Assembly: GCF_037126465.1 (NCBI RefSeq)
Contig: NC_088206.1
Coordinates: 8,841,187-8,905,186, forward strand
Direction: 5' to 3'
Length of the DNA: 64,000 nucleotides
DNA from: Ornithodoros turicata
Lineage: Eukaryota > Arthropoda > Arachnida > Ixodida > Argasidae
Below the pieces are notes generated by a model. It saw only the letters and a program-made list of their open reading frames with translations. It was not told the origin of the DNA and made no database searches. This document shows positions 1-11,679 of this stretch, in pieces. Within the stretch, counting starts at the first letter, position 1. Every line of letters starts with the position of its first letter. The translations under genes and the position numbers were made by a program.

Positions 1-3000
1 GGGAGTTATTTGTCCTCCCCGAGCTGCGTTTCGCAAGCCGTCATCATTTTATGTAGGTGCATTCTGTCCTTATGATCTTATTATCGTTGCCAAATCTTGT
101 GATCTCGGTTTACAAGTGGTTCTCTGCTCCTTCCTATTCGTCCGCGCACACACACAAAAGTAATCATGCGTTTGTCGAACAGCAACTTCACTGTTTCTTC
201 TTAATTATTGCCGTTTTTTTTTAGCATAGTTTATGTTTTGTGTTTCTTTTGCGTGATATTTCTGGCTGCTTCTATGTTGCAATTTGCGACAATGTGTCTG
301 ATGCGCTATGTTCACATATACTATAAGGCCGCTGTGGTCGTGTTTTAGCACTAATAAAACATTATTATCATTACATATCCAGTTTCAAACAAAAACACGC
401 CTTATTTATATCCTGAAACAATCTTGATTGACTGATTGATTTTTATTACTATGACTGTGCATCAAATGCAGGCACAAAGGGCTAAAAGGGAATCCCCCGA
501 CTTGAGCGATGCAAGATTGGGAATAATTTGACTAAGGAACTTATCCTCACAGTGCATCATCACGTTAACGGATTATGCATAAGAAAGAAACGAGAACGTT
601 TTTTTCCCGCTATCTTCGTAATGTATATTCCAATTTGTTGTTGAGTGTATTATTGTGAATTCTTCAGTGCGAGATTTCCGTCCTCATAGCGCAGGTACTG
701 GACATAGCTAGTCTCTGATGTGTAGTCTATAATTGGTAGTCCCTTGCGGATAAATATGCACTTAACTTCACGTAAATACGGGCAACGAATACTATACGCT
801 TGTCTGCGCTACACACTGTGTCACACATTGTGCATAGACACATAATGTTCCACGTGCAAAAGGCTTCCCTATCGCATACATTTTGCGTGACAAACCACTT
901 CCACACAAGTAGTCTCACGGGTTAATGAGTCCAAAGCCCCAAAGCCGATATATAAAATTCGGGAAAACACCCGTACGCACCAAAGCTACATACGCGAAGG
1001 CGCCGATACGGCGTCAGTACCAGACCGTTACGCGCGAAATCGCCACGGGTGGCACTGTCGATCAAGCGACCGCAGCGTCCTCTCGCTAGTGCACGGTGCC
1101 CTATGGGTTGACAATCTTAGGAGGTGCGACTCCGTTGGTTTTCCAAGCCCCGCTTGAAAAGTTTCCAACGATTTCCTCAATTTTTTACGAGCACGACCTT
1201 GGTGGCGACAAATAGGCCGGAGCTTTTCTTCACTTTGTCGTGTGAGTTCTGCTTTTTCTTTTTTGCCGTGTTCTTGGCAGATCACTGGGCACGTTACCTG
1301 TTCACACCCTTCGTGCTTTAAGAAGAGCTCCGAACAATTCAAAAAGAAAAAGAAAGAATGGAATCTGTACCGTGATGTTTATTGTGCTCGGTTTCCTCGG
1401 TGTACCGGTGAGAATCGAGATTCGAGGCGTTCGATTTTTTTTTTTTTTTTTTTTTTTGTCTTGAGTATTCTTTATTTTGCGAGTGTGCGAATAAATATGC
1501 GTCCTTAGAAACAATATCATAAATGTTAAACGGTTTGTATCAGACACGATGCGCTGTGCATTGCAGGCACATTGTAGGCGATAACGGACCACTTGCAGGT
1601 TGGCGTCGCCCCTGGCTGTGGAGTGTCGAAACGTCGCATTTCATGCCACGTAATCATGGCGACCGTGCCGCAAGCTTGTAAGAGAAGACGAGCAGAAGGA
1701 GTGAAAGCTCATTAAGGGATTACAAATACAAAGCATCGTCAAGCCTCGACCTCAAACGTCCACGTAATCTTGAAGCAGATTATTTCATGCTACCTAACAT
1801 CGCGGCCGCTTGCAGGTGGCCGCGCAAAAGGTCCATCGAGTCTGTTCTAACCTGCGTTCCGCAAATTGGAAATTAGAGCACTAATAAATGAGAAGCCATT
1901 AAAATTTTCCTTAGTCAGCAAATGAAGTGCAGTGATGACAAACAGCAGCAAACGCATATTATCACAGAAAGCAATATAACCGTGCTTTTTGGCAGCTTTT
2001 AGATCTAGCAGACGGAGAAGCACGTATTGCGCAGCTGAGAAATGGCCGTCATTGCCCCCAGCAGCGTAGCCAGCAAAATATTTCGGGAGATGTTCTACGG
2101 CAACTTTACATGGGGGAGGGGATGTCACCCTCGTTTCCCCCCCCCTCCCAATTGCACTACCAAAGGTACGCTTTCGGAGAGGTTCGAACCCCTCCCTCCC
2201 CTCTGACTATATACGTCATTCCATCCTTCGAGCATTAATGGCACCCCTGCCTTTCCGCCAATGAGCAACTAACGTACCCGCCACGGGGGGGGGGGGGGGG
2301 GGGAGGACGTCGATATTCCCGGTTGCGAAATCCCCCGTCTCGAGATTCACGTTCTCGAAACAAGTAGAATGCTCGACTGTTTCGTAAGATGATACGCCGT
2401 ATTTAAGAACACGACATCGTCCCTGTGTTGAAGATGATGATGATGATGATAAGATGATGTGTAGGACTTCGTCTCTCACTGTGAGGCTCATTCTATACTT
2501 TCACCGCGAGCGATGTGCTAGACTGTCGTCCCTGGATATGAGACACACATCAATCATATATCACCAACGTCATCAAAGTAACGTTGTTGGTGATAACTAC
2601 GATCTTGTTCGAATTAAAATATCGGCCATAGTATGCTGGGTATATGGATTCAGTAGTAATCAGATAAGAGACACTCTTTGTCGTGCCATATGGAACTTTG
2701 TCGTCCTCATCATCACCGCCAGCAATGGGATAAAGTATCACCCCTGGCGATAAAACTTGTCGTTGTTGTGGTTGTGTCTGTTGCCGCCCTCATGCTCTAC
2801 AGAGAACTGGGCAAGGGTCGTGAAATGCATCGCTCGCAGTTTCTGGAGTTTTTTCTTTCTTTCTTTTTTTTTCTTTTTTTTGCTCTTGATGATCAAACTA
2901 TAATACTGAGAATCTATTATTTTTTATCCTTATATTTTTTATGAATTCCATCCCAATGCTCCCCACTTTTTCTCTCATTCTTTTCTCTACAGATTTCTTT

Positions 3001-5590
3001 TATTTTTCTTGCCATGAAGTCATACATGTCAATCAACCGGTTAGAAACAGGTCGCATCTGGTTGGATTTTCCGTCCCTTCGCCGATAACACAGTTGAAAG
3101 GGCGTGTCATCTGGAATGCAAACACGACCTCATTCATATAACAACTACTACGCTAAACACGATTTGCTTTCCTTGAAATCCGAAGCTCACGAAGAGGCAG
3201 CTTAGGTCACTGGCATATCGGCCCGTTCCAGAACAATACCATTCGGACAACAAAAAGTACACTGGGGCAACTACGAATAATAAGAATAACGGAATGTTCG
3301 CTCCACCAGCGGTCACCCAGCCGTCATTGGATAGTTTCGAACACACCTGCTTTGAAACGAAGCTTTCTTAGGCAAGAGTTATTGAGAAGCTTGTTCTGAG
3401 AAAGCTGACACACAAAAGAGTGGCATTGGGGTTAAGTGCTTCCCCATTTGAGCAGTTTTTATGCCATGCCAAAAACGTATCTTGGAAGAGGATTGTCAGA
3501 ACGGGAAAGGAGGTCCATGGCCTTATGTTTCTCCCTGGAAGGAAATTCCAGAGGGATTGAGGTTGTAGGGGCGAGCTTTTGTCACGGGCAGTTGTGGTTG
3601 ACTTGTTGTTCCTGTTAGCAACAGCTGAACTAGAGGACAGCTACGCCATCATTCTCTGGTTTTTCCTTCGTTATAATTTTGGAAACTTTTTCGGATCAAC
3701 TTCATAGAATACCACCTTCCTTCTTCTGGATTGTTGCTTTAATGGACATATTTGAACAAGAGCTTAAAAAAGAAAAAAAAAACTTGGACGATATACCAGT
3801 TCCCGTCATGTGAAATGGCCGCATAAATCTCCCATGTTCCAAACTCAGTTCACGTTCTTTGTCTAATAGCTTAAGACTACAGGCAGTATTAGCTATTAGG
3901 TCGTCTAATGACTGACCTTCTCGCAGCGAGAACCACGCGACGGTTTCAGGTGGCTTTGCTTACAAGTACTACACCGCGGCTAGCAGTTATTATTGCCGCA
4001 AGCTATTTGAGATTTTTCAATTGCTACTGATGACCTTCGGCTTATTTTTGGACTTGTGGTCTGGTAGAACGGCATCTGAGAGGTTCCCATCTGGGTCCTT
4101 CGGGAATTGTGAAGAGGTTCACGTAAAAATAGCGCCACGGTGTTCCTACGTTGATCCAAGCCCTTTCCCAGGCGTCGACCCCGATTATGTACTTCATTCC
4201 GTCACATCACTTGATTTTTCTTTCATCAAACATCCCCAAGCGAGAAAATAGTCCGAAATATCTGTAGAATTGCGCAGAACATTTGTGCCTGCAGCAAAAG
4301 ATGTGTTGATATTGTCTCCGGATGATATGAGTTTCCGAAAACTTCTTATTGGACACTAGATTGAAGTGGACGTCTTAAATTATGAAGGATATTTAAAAAA
4401 ATTAACAATCCTCCGTGAGCAACAAGCTGTCATATCGGCAGGCAGATCGCTCGGCAATAAGACGCACCGAACCAACAAGAAAAAGAAAGGCTAGTTTGTA
4501 TCTCGCACTGCGGAGGCGAAGCGGACGTTTTGAAGCTGTCAATCAAAACCGTTCTTCCTTACGTTTCATTCACAACGCTCACCGTACACAAGTTCGTTGA
4601 GAAGATGACGTCACTTCCGTCATGTCTACTGACAAGGAGTTGTCAACTGTGGGATGTGTGTTGAGGAACACCCACCCCGTCCGTCGCCCTGGCTGTTCAG
4701 GATGGTTTTATTTTGATTTTGATCTCCGTGGCGAGCGTGACAGAAACAGGTCAAAGATTCCTGCAGACTGTTTCTTTTTTCTCTGGCCAAGAAGTTGACT
4801 TCAAGCAGTAATAATTTTTTATAGTCATAAGTATGCGTTTTAATATTCACACACGACCGGATACTTCTCTTCGCAGTGCTACAAGGTAGCAGCGAACATG
4901 GCAGTGCTCTGCTATTCAGAGTCAGCATCGGTCAGTATCTCACGCTGTAAGAATATGCTGTGAGGCTGGGGTTTCCCTACACCCCCCGGGGGTGTACACC
5001 CCTTCCCCCCTGCATTTTTGCAACACCCCCACTGAAATTTCTCAGGTGACCCCACCCAGCTCGGCCACCAACACGTTCTGGTAGAGAATCCGGCGCAGCG
5101 AATTACATCCTGTACTGTCAAACTTGGGCTGTAGGACCACAGTCATGCAGATGATCGTACCATGCATTTGTCCAAAATCATCTGAAAGTGACTGTTCAAT
5201 GCATATATTGCGCGTATATACGAGCAAAAATGCGTGCGGGCACGCAAACTCAATGTGGATCACCAAGAACCATTTGCGATTTGATTATGCATCTTAATGT
5301 TGAAATGCCGTTCATTATGGATCTGTATTCTAATGTACTGTGGTCTAACGCAATAACATGTACAAATAAAACGGGAAATACATAGATGTCACCATTGTGC
5401 CACGATTCTTTCCGTGTCTAAGAAAAAAACCTTAGTGGAACCCCCCCCTCCCCAGCAGTGAATTTCTGGGGAAATCACTGCTGTGAGGTTATCCCTGTAT
5501 CATTTGTTCATTTCCGTTCTCAATGGCTCCAGACGGCAAATCCGAAAACCAACATTTATTGTTGAATAATTTTTCAGCGCAGCGCGTCAG
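1..5590. other. Region without a recognisable gene
   Basis: I see no open frame here with family resemblance, biased composition or splice-site context. What can be seen is simple sequence: a 23-base T run at 1435-1457, a 19-base G run at 2285-2303, a short GAT repeat near 2435-2452 and a T/C-rich tract at about 2850-2880. At 5012-5060 a C-rich stretch contains a small palindrome around CCCCCCGGGGG. Short frames such as 4415-4600 and 4626-4928 overlap each other on opposite strands and look like chance. Confidence 0.6.
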
Positions 5591-6855
5591 AAAAAAAAAA
5601 GCAAAAAATAGAACGCACTTTTTCGTCGTCTGCGACGCGCGCGCAAGAGGCCCTTCTGCCAAGCTTCATTCTCCTTACTTCACGCAGGAGCGGAGAATTC
5701 GCCAGCACGCAAAAATGACGTTATATTGAAGAACGTAATCACATCATGTTGCTGATGAATTACGATAATGATAAGAATAATGCGTAGAAAAAAAGCCGAA
5801 GCCTTTTATCACAGAAACCGGCGCCGTTCTCGTTTCTTTGCAGACGATGTCCGACCAATGCGCCATCTATCGGCGCTCCTCAAACTCACTCCCCGTCTAC
5901 GTTGCGTTGGCCGGTCTTCTGTGCAACGCCGCTTTGCGGGTCGTCTTCGGTAGCGGAATTGTGCCCGGGCACGCTTTCTTCTGAGTTCACTTCCAGTCTC
6001 TCTGTCGCCACGATATCGATCGCCGGCCAAGTAAGTACGGATAGCTTGATTGCTATGTGTTACCGCCAATGACGCCGCATCCCATTGGGTCCCTGACTCA
6101 TCCGCAATATGCTACGTCTACGTCGTTTGAGTTTGTCAGCACAGTTGTTGCTCTGAAGGGAAATAGCACCTCGAAGCCTCTTTCGTGACTTAAAAGTTGC
6201 CGTGTTTTTCACAAGGGGTTTTACGAATGTTTCGTAACATCGTGACAGCAAGTTTGAAATTTATTCCATTCATTCGCACAGCTCTTGTGTAATGCGCATA
6301 TGGTGACACGCAATCTTGAAGCTTGTCGAAAAACGTCACTGGTCCCCGCAGTTCGCGTCTTGGTTCTTGACAAAAGATCCAAGCAGAACACAATGAAACG
6401 GCGAGAAGAGGAAGAAAGCGTCGCTCCTTGGCCTGCGTTCCCCCCCCTTCGGACGTTGTTTAAACTTCCCTGCGCGAGAGGTGCACGTGGAATACCGGCG
6501 AGCAGGTCGCAGCAGCTTCCCCATTGGTGGAAAATCTCCCGCGCTTTTACCGGCATCGCATCCCATTGGGTGCGAGTATCCCACTTGCCACCAGCTCGCA
6601 GCTTCCCGCTGCGTTGGCCAAGTGTTGCTGCGGTGCCCGCTCCGCGGAGCGAAGTAGTTCGTCAGTATTCTTTTGCATTTTATGTGATAATTTGCGCTAA
6701 AATCCTAAAACTACATATTTGTAGATGGTACCGTAACATGCCCAACGTACTGGACGAGGTGTCACGGACTTGGCGAACAATTATGGCATAGTGCGCAACG
6801 CGCACGGATACAGCTGGCGAAGGTTTACTTAAGTCGCAAAACGCCATCAAGCGTC
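5590..6855 (+). promoter_or_regulatory. Myc: CpG-rich upstream region of Myc with E-box and CCAAT sites
   Basis: This GC- and CpG-richer stretch lies directly upstream of the inferred first Myc exon. Visible sites are a palindromic E-box CACGTG at 6484-6489 (the consensus bound by Myc/Max-type bHLH proteins) and inverted CCAAT boxes at 6523-6527 and 6565-6569, 42 bp apart. A further CCAAT pair lies at 6066-6070 and 6084-6088. The 14-mer GCATCCCATTGGGT occurs twice, near 6077 and 6558. A donor-like AAGTAAGTACGG near 6027-6038 could end an alternative upstream exon. The E-box suggests possible Myc-family feedback; this is inference from motif and position only. Confidence 0.4.
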
Positions 6856-6971
6856 AGTCGTGAGTGAGCCGTTGTTGGTGTGTGCGTGGTTTCTCTCCCT
6901 CGGATTATGTGTTGGATACTCGCCGCAATTTGGGATTAGACGTGCTTGTGGATTACTGACAACAATTTTCC
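6856..6971 (+). other. Myc: Probable non-coding first exon of Myc
   Basis: An initiator-like TCAGTC at 6854-6859 would put the start near A6856. A strong donor follows at 6972 (CCT|GTAAGTAGC), and the next good acceptor is TTTTCACAG ending at 7573, giving a 602-bp intron inside the 5' untranslated region. A non-coding first exon followed by a second exon starting shortly before the ATG is the usual Myc gene layout. No TATA box is visible. The exact start site is a guess; the donor is better supported than the 5' end. Confidence 0.35.
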
Positions 6972-7605
6972 TGTAAGTAGCACGGCCTCGGTGTCTTTCA
7001 GCGTTCTCGTGGTGGCGTACTTTCCGCGTTGTGTGTCGCTTTCGCGGACACTGGGTGCGGTTGCGCCGGTTCTCCCGACCGGCTTGCGCTGAATGAATGA
7101 CATTTAAAGTGCGGTGCCGGCATGGCGGCGCCGGCTACCTCCACGCGAAGCACGTCAGCGTCTGACGCTGCGCAATTTTTCCTTTTCCTGCTGTTCGTCT
7201 TCAGTGATGCTACCATCTGTGGAGAATTTTCTCTGACGCGTAAGCAAAGCAGTCGTAAGTTTCGCATACGTGTACAAAGCGCCAACTTGCCTAGTGTGCG
7301 AGCGGGGTATTTAAATGCGGGGTCACGTAATGCGTCTTGCGTCTCCCAATTTTTAGTTCGCAAGCGAAATGTTTGCGTACATATTTGTAATTGGGACGTT
7401 TGGTAATCTTGACAAAAGTTCTGTAATAGAAGCGTTTAGTAATCTTAACTTGCCGTGATACTAGATTTGGTATGTCGCAGCGTTTGGAGACGCCGCTACG
7501 ATGCCCTTTGTCGCATTTAATGTGTACTCGGATGTGGACTTATATTCGTTCGTGCTTTGCACCCTTTTCACAGGAGTAACTTGAGCTCTCTCACGACTCT
7601 CCGTC

Positions 7606-8413
7606 ATGTTGTCTACGTCGCCGCCAAAGTTGGGCGGCTCCTGTGTTCGGACAGTGCTTGACGCTATCGACGTTGACCCGCTGTTTCTTGTCTCCGAATC
7701 CGCCGCCCTGGAATTCATGGAGGAGTTCGGCATCATCCCGTCACCTAACAATGATATCTGGAAGAAGTTTGAGCTGTTGCCCACACCTCCGCGGTCCCCC
7801 GACCGCTCGGAGAAGACTTGCTGCGATGACATCTTCGAAGACTCTGTCGTCGTGGACGACGTTGAGGCTCTCCGTGACATCACGTTTGAGCATGACAACC
7901 TCATCGAAGATCTCCTCCGTGAAGACTTCGACTTCCCGTCGGGCGACGAAATGTTCGACTCGACGTGGTGTCCAGAAGTGTCGGACTTGTCGTCTCGTAA
8001 CGAATTGCTCCATGACTGTATGTGGTCCGGTAAATGCTCGGAAGACTGCAAGCAACAAGCCGCTCGCGAGCGACTTCAAGTGCAGGAACTTCGTCTCACA
8101 CCGTCCCCCGTCGAGGCACCGACGACTCCGACTCCCGAGGCTGCGTCAACGTCTTTGTCATCGCCCGTCGTGCTTCCGGACGTTATGGCAACGACTGTGT
8201 TGGACGAGGAAGAAGTTGTGGAGACGCAGTGTGTGGACCCTAGTTCCGTTTTAGCGTACACGCCGTTGAGTGACCACTGTTACTACCAAGCTGGCGACGC
8301 GAGCACCAACCCATCTCCCCCTACGCCGAAGCAGGTACCCGTGCAGGTGCTCATTAGAAGTCGAGGAGTGTGGAAACGGGAGTACGTCGTGTCGGATACA
8401 CCGTCGGAGTCTG
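7606..8413 (+). CDS. Myc: Myc transcription factor, first coding exon (N-terminal transactivation part)
   Basis: This exon encodes residues 1-269 and the first base of codon 270 of a Myc protein, the bHLH-zipper factor that pairs with Max on E-boxes to drive growth genes. Myc box I is at residues 53-67 (KKFELLPTPPRSPDR). Thr60 and Ser64 fall at the phosphodegron positions used by GSK3/ERK-type kinases and Fbw7 in other Myc proteins. Myc box II is at 133-143 (ELLHDCMWSGK), the docking motif for TRRAP-type coactivators. The ATG at 7606 lies 32 bp after the exon's acceptor (AG at 7572-7573) and is the first in frame. The donor is TCTG|GTAAGC at 8413/8414, phase 1. Joined to 11027-11679, the base G8413 plus AT gives Asp270 and a 486-aa product, in the usual Myc size range. 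Family identity is very secure. Confidence 0.93.
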
Positions 8414-11026
8414 GTAAGCATTTTTTCGTCTTTGGTCCTCCCAGGTTCCCGGGGAATGTTGGAGAGTTAATATTTGCGGTTTGCTCTGAAAGTGTTTGCG
8501 TGCACAGGGCAGGGCAGAGCTAGGGGGAACCCTTTCGCAAAACGCGGGTGAATATTTGCTTGCCACAGTTTCTGACTGCGTTGGAGCTTAGGGGTGTATG
8601 TTTTCGTATTTGCGTGCCCCATGTGTTGCGCTCCGTACCTTCAAGTGGGCTTCCTTTTTAGCCGTTTCGGGGAAATTCCCGGGCAGGGATGAGGCTGTGG
8701 GAGGTGAGAACTGCCGGGCCAAGGTCAGACTGGTGATTTCGTGAACGCTAGATCGATAGGTCTTTCACCCGGTTCTCGCGCTGGCGCAGAACTATACGGT
8801 GAGCAGCGACGGCGCGGTTCGTTGTGCGCAGAATCGGGAGAGCGTGGTGAAAAGAACATGAAAAAAAGAAGTCTGGGAGAAAGCGCGCGAGTCGGGCACT
8901 GTGCCGCTCCTGACGTTGTGCAATTATCGCGGTGGGCGAGACGTCGACGGCCGCGCTAGAACCGCTGCGCATCTGGGTGAGATTCGGTGATCCGGCCTTG
9001 TCTGCGTTGCTCCTTCTGCAAACCGAATTTAGTTGTGCTTAGGTGCGCTGTCGTCTGTGCATGTGGTTGGCACTTCTGCAGAGTCTACAGGTTGCCGTTT
9101 GGTGTTGAGTTTGTCGAACGAACCGCTTGTTTCGAGACGTCCCTTTGTTACCGACGTCGTTCGACGTTCCCGGAAGAACTTATGCGGGGCAAGTGCGGAT
9201 GCGGTCGCTTTGTTAAAAGTTTGGGAAGTAAAAATAGCCTTTCCCCTTCTTCATTCCCCCCTTCGTCAAAAAAATTTTTTGAAGCCTTGACCTGTAATGC
9301 TTTCTTGGCATTTTGGGCCCATTCAGCCTCCGTGGACCCTCAAAGCGGACTAGTACGGCGTGGAACTGGAGCTGCCCCCAATAATATGGTCCGGCTGTCC
9401 CTCTCTAAGCGCAGGGCATTCTGCCTTTTGCGAAGTGACTGGCCCATTGTCCGATGCCCCGCGGGCTTGGAGGGGTCTCTTCCAAATGGTTGTTTCACAC
9501 TGAGTCTTGGAGTTCGTTTATATATTTTTTTTTTTTTTCGTTCGCTTGTGGTTTCAGGGGGAGATTCTAGTATAGGCGTGCACGGGCACGTTGCAACAGG
9601 TCTGAAGGCGCGCATGAATGGCAGCTGCTCTCCTATCATTTTGGTTTTCTCTCGCAATGCATTTAGCGTGACTGGTTTGTAGGTTCGAGACGTGACCTCA
9701 ACCCCCATGCAGCACTCGGTAGCATCTTTGAGGGTGTCTTCCCGCGTCGACTTACGCTTGCAGCATGATTGAATTGGCTCGCAATGTGGAGCATGTCTTA
9801 TCACCAGTGACCTTGCGCGAGTCCTAGGGTGCCTGCCATCCGCTGACACTTTGATAACCAGCTATCTGTGACGCCAACATTATCACGGTTAGTCCCAACA
9901 TATGCTCTCCACCGGGACAGCAACATTCACGTTCCATGGAATCCTCTTGGGCAGCAGTTCTCTAAAGCCTGTCTTATTTCCGAAAATTGCGTGACCGATA
10001 TATCATGGGCAGACAATTGCCCCAATGTTTCTTCTCCGCAGCATAACGGGATGCATCATTCGTGGATAATTGTCGGCGGCGTCAAAGACAGTCGGCTAAG
10101 GCAGGTTTCGGCAATAATTTAGACGGGGGAGGGTTAAACGACTACCTTTGGCGAATTCCGGTTTGACAGGTTGCAGTGTTGGAGATATAGTTTATATCGG
10201 CCTCTCGCTTTTCTTTTTTTCTTTCATTCTTTCTCGTTTGGTAGAGGGGGCCGGTCTTCTCTAAGCATAGTAGCCTTTTTTTTTAACTATTGACTGCGAT
10301 CGTCGCATTCCAGCGCTGCTGCGAGGGTTCACGGCCGCATTTTTTCGCTTGTTTCTTTTCAAAGTCGTTTGCAGTGTCGGGAGTCTCTTGCTCTTCTCAG
10401 GTGCTTCTTCTCCGACTTCCCCCGTAGACGCGTCCAAGTTTAGATTGTCTGGGAGTGCTTGAACTCCGCATGCAGCTGTCGTCTGCAACCACACGGAAGT
10501 GCTTGTTTGGATTTAGGTTTTGACAAGGCGGGAGGCGCTCGCTGTGGGGGTTCATTCGTCTGCTGGGGGTTTGCACGTATCGTTTGCTGCATCCGTGGAA
10601 AGTTTCGTTAGTGAGTCTGCTGTAATTACACGTCCAGAATCGCGTCGCGGTGTTTACACGCTCAGTTCGTTTTGTCTGCCGTGTCGGAACAGCGTCGACA
10701 GGGCCAACACTGTTGAATGGCGGTAGTTAGAGAGCGCTTGGGCTAGACGGGCTTTCAAGTTTCCGAGAGAGAGGGAGAGAGAGAAAAAAAAGCAGAGACG
10801 AATGTTTTGTCGTCTTGCCAGGAATGCGCAACACTGTAGCTGCCGAGCGTTGACCTGTCTGGCTGGGGCGTTATTATTTTGAGGTTTTTAGCACTGTGCT
10901 GCCGAATCAATGAACGCAGGGCTTGCGCTAAACGCGTAGATCTGCTCCAATTACCTAAACGTTTTGTCTGTTCTCTTTTTTTTTGCAGATTAGGGGGGGT
11001 CTATATTGCGTGTATTTTCTGTGCAG
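8414..11026 (+). other. Myc: Myc intron 2
   Basis: This 2613-bp intron has a GTAAGC donor and a TTTTCTGTGCAG acceptor. Open frames inside it (for example 8987-9682) show no family resemblance and are interrupted by homopolymer tracts, so I treat them as chance. A T run lies near 9527-9537 and a short GA-rich tract near 10764-10790. A second, upstream acceptor (TTTTTTTTGCAG, ending 10988) lies 38 bp before the one used. Splicing to it would put TAG directly in frame after codon 270. Confidence 0.75.
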
Positions 11027-11679
11027 ATGACGACGACGATGACGAGGAGGAAGATGAAGAGATCGACGTGGTGACGGTGGCCGGAGAACGCCAGCAGCAG
11101 CAGCACTACGCTCAGCCGAGGACGATTCGAACACCTCTCCGCGGATCACGGCCTCGTGCTCCGTCCCCCTCACCCCGGATGACCTCTAGCGGTCGCGTGA
11201 TCAACCCGACGACAAAGCGTGAAAATGTCCAGCCCACGGTGCGTCGGAAACGAATGGTGACTGTCGGCAGCAAGAGACGTCGGGCGAGACACGTCGTAGT
11301 GCCTCCTCCCAAGAAGGCGAGGCGCGTCGAAGTGGTCCCGGAGACGCCGCGACCTCGCCTCGTCCCCATAGGAATGAGCTCTCGGTCCAGCTCGGACTCC
11401 GAGGACTTTGAACGCAGACGGGAACACAACAGCATGGAGCGCAAGCGCAGAGACGATCTCCGCTCGGCGTTTCAGCAGCTGAGAGCCATCGTCCCAGAGC
11501 TGCAGGAGAACTCCAAGGCCCCTAAGGTAGCTATCCTCTCGCAAGCTGCCGCTCACGCGCGGCAGCTCACGGCGCAGCACGGACAGATCGAAAGAACTCT
11601 CAGACACGAGCTGCAGCGGCAGCGTATGCTTCAGAAGAGGCTGGCAGAGGTGAAACGTCAGCTTCGTGTTAGGTCGTAG
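11027..11679 (+). CDS. Myc: Myc terminal exon A: acidic region and bHLH-leucine zipper
   Basis: This exon encodes residues 270-486. It opens with an Asp/Glu run (about 270-281) followed by IDVVTV, the Myc acidic signature. A Gln run, a Ser/Pro/Arg-rich linker and a basic cluster PPPKKARR that could act as a nuclear localisation signal come next. The bHLH starts near residue 397. Its basic region REHNSMERKRR has the His, Glu and Arg residues that read CACGTG in this family, followed by helix 1, the loop ENSKAPK and helix 2. The zipper with hydrophobic heptads runs to the C terminus. The acceptor after 11026 completes codon 270 exactly, whereas the alternative acceptor at 10988 would give an immediate stop. 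This is the canonical exon; a second copy lies 4.8 kb downstream. Confidence 0.93.

Noticed and set aside
6285..6791. 168-codon + strand frame upstream of Myc
   Set aside because: It overlaps the CpG-rich promoter-like stretch with the E-box and CCAAT sites; composition is explained by GC content and opposite-strand frames are equally open.
8987..9682. 231-codon + strand frame in the Myc intron
   Set aside because: It has no domain signal, spans homopolymer tracts and lies between a secure donor and acceptor.
11112..11607. Minus-strand frames across Myc exon A (11112-11444, 11170-11607) and the equivalents at 15902-16364
   Set aside because: Shadows of the GC-rich bHLH exon; they have no start context or family resemblance.
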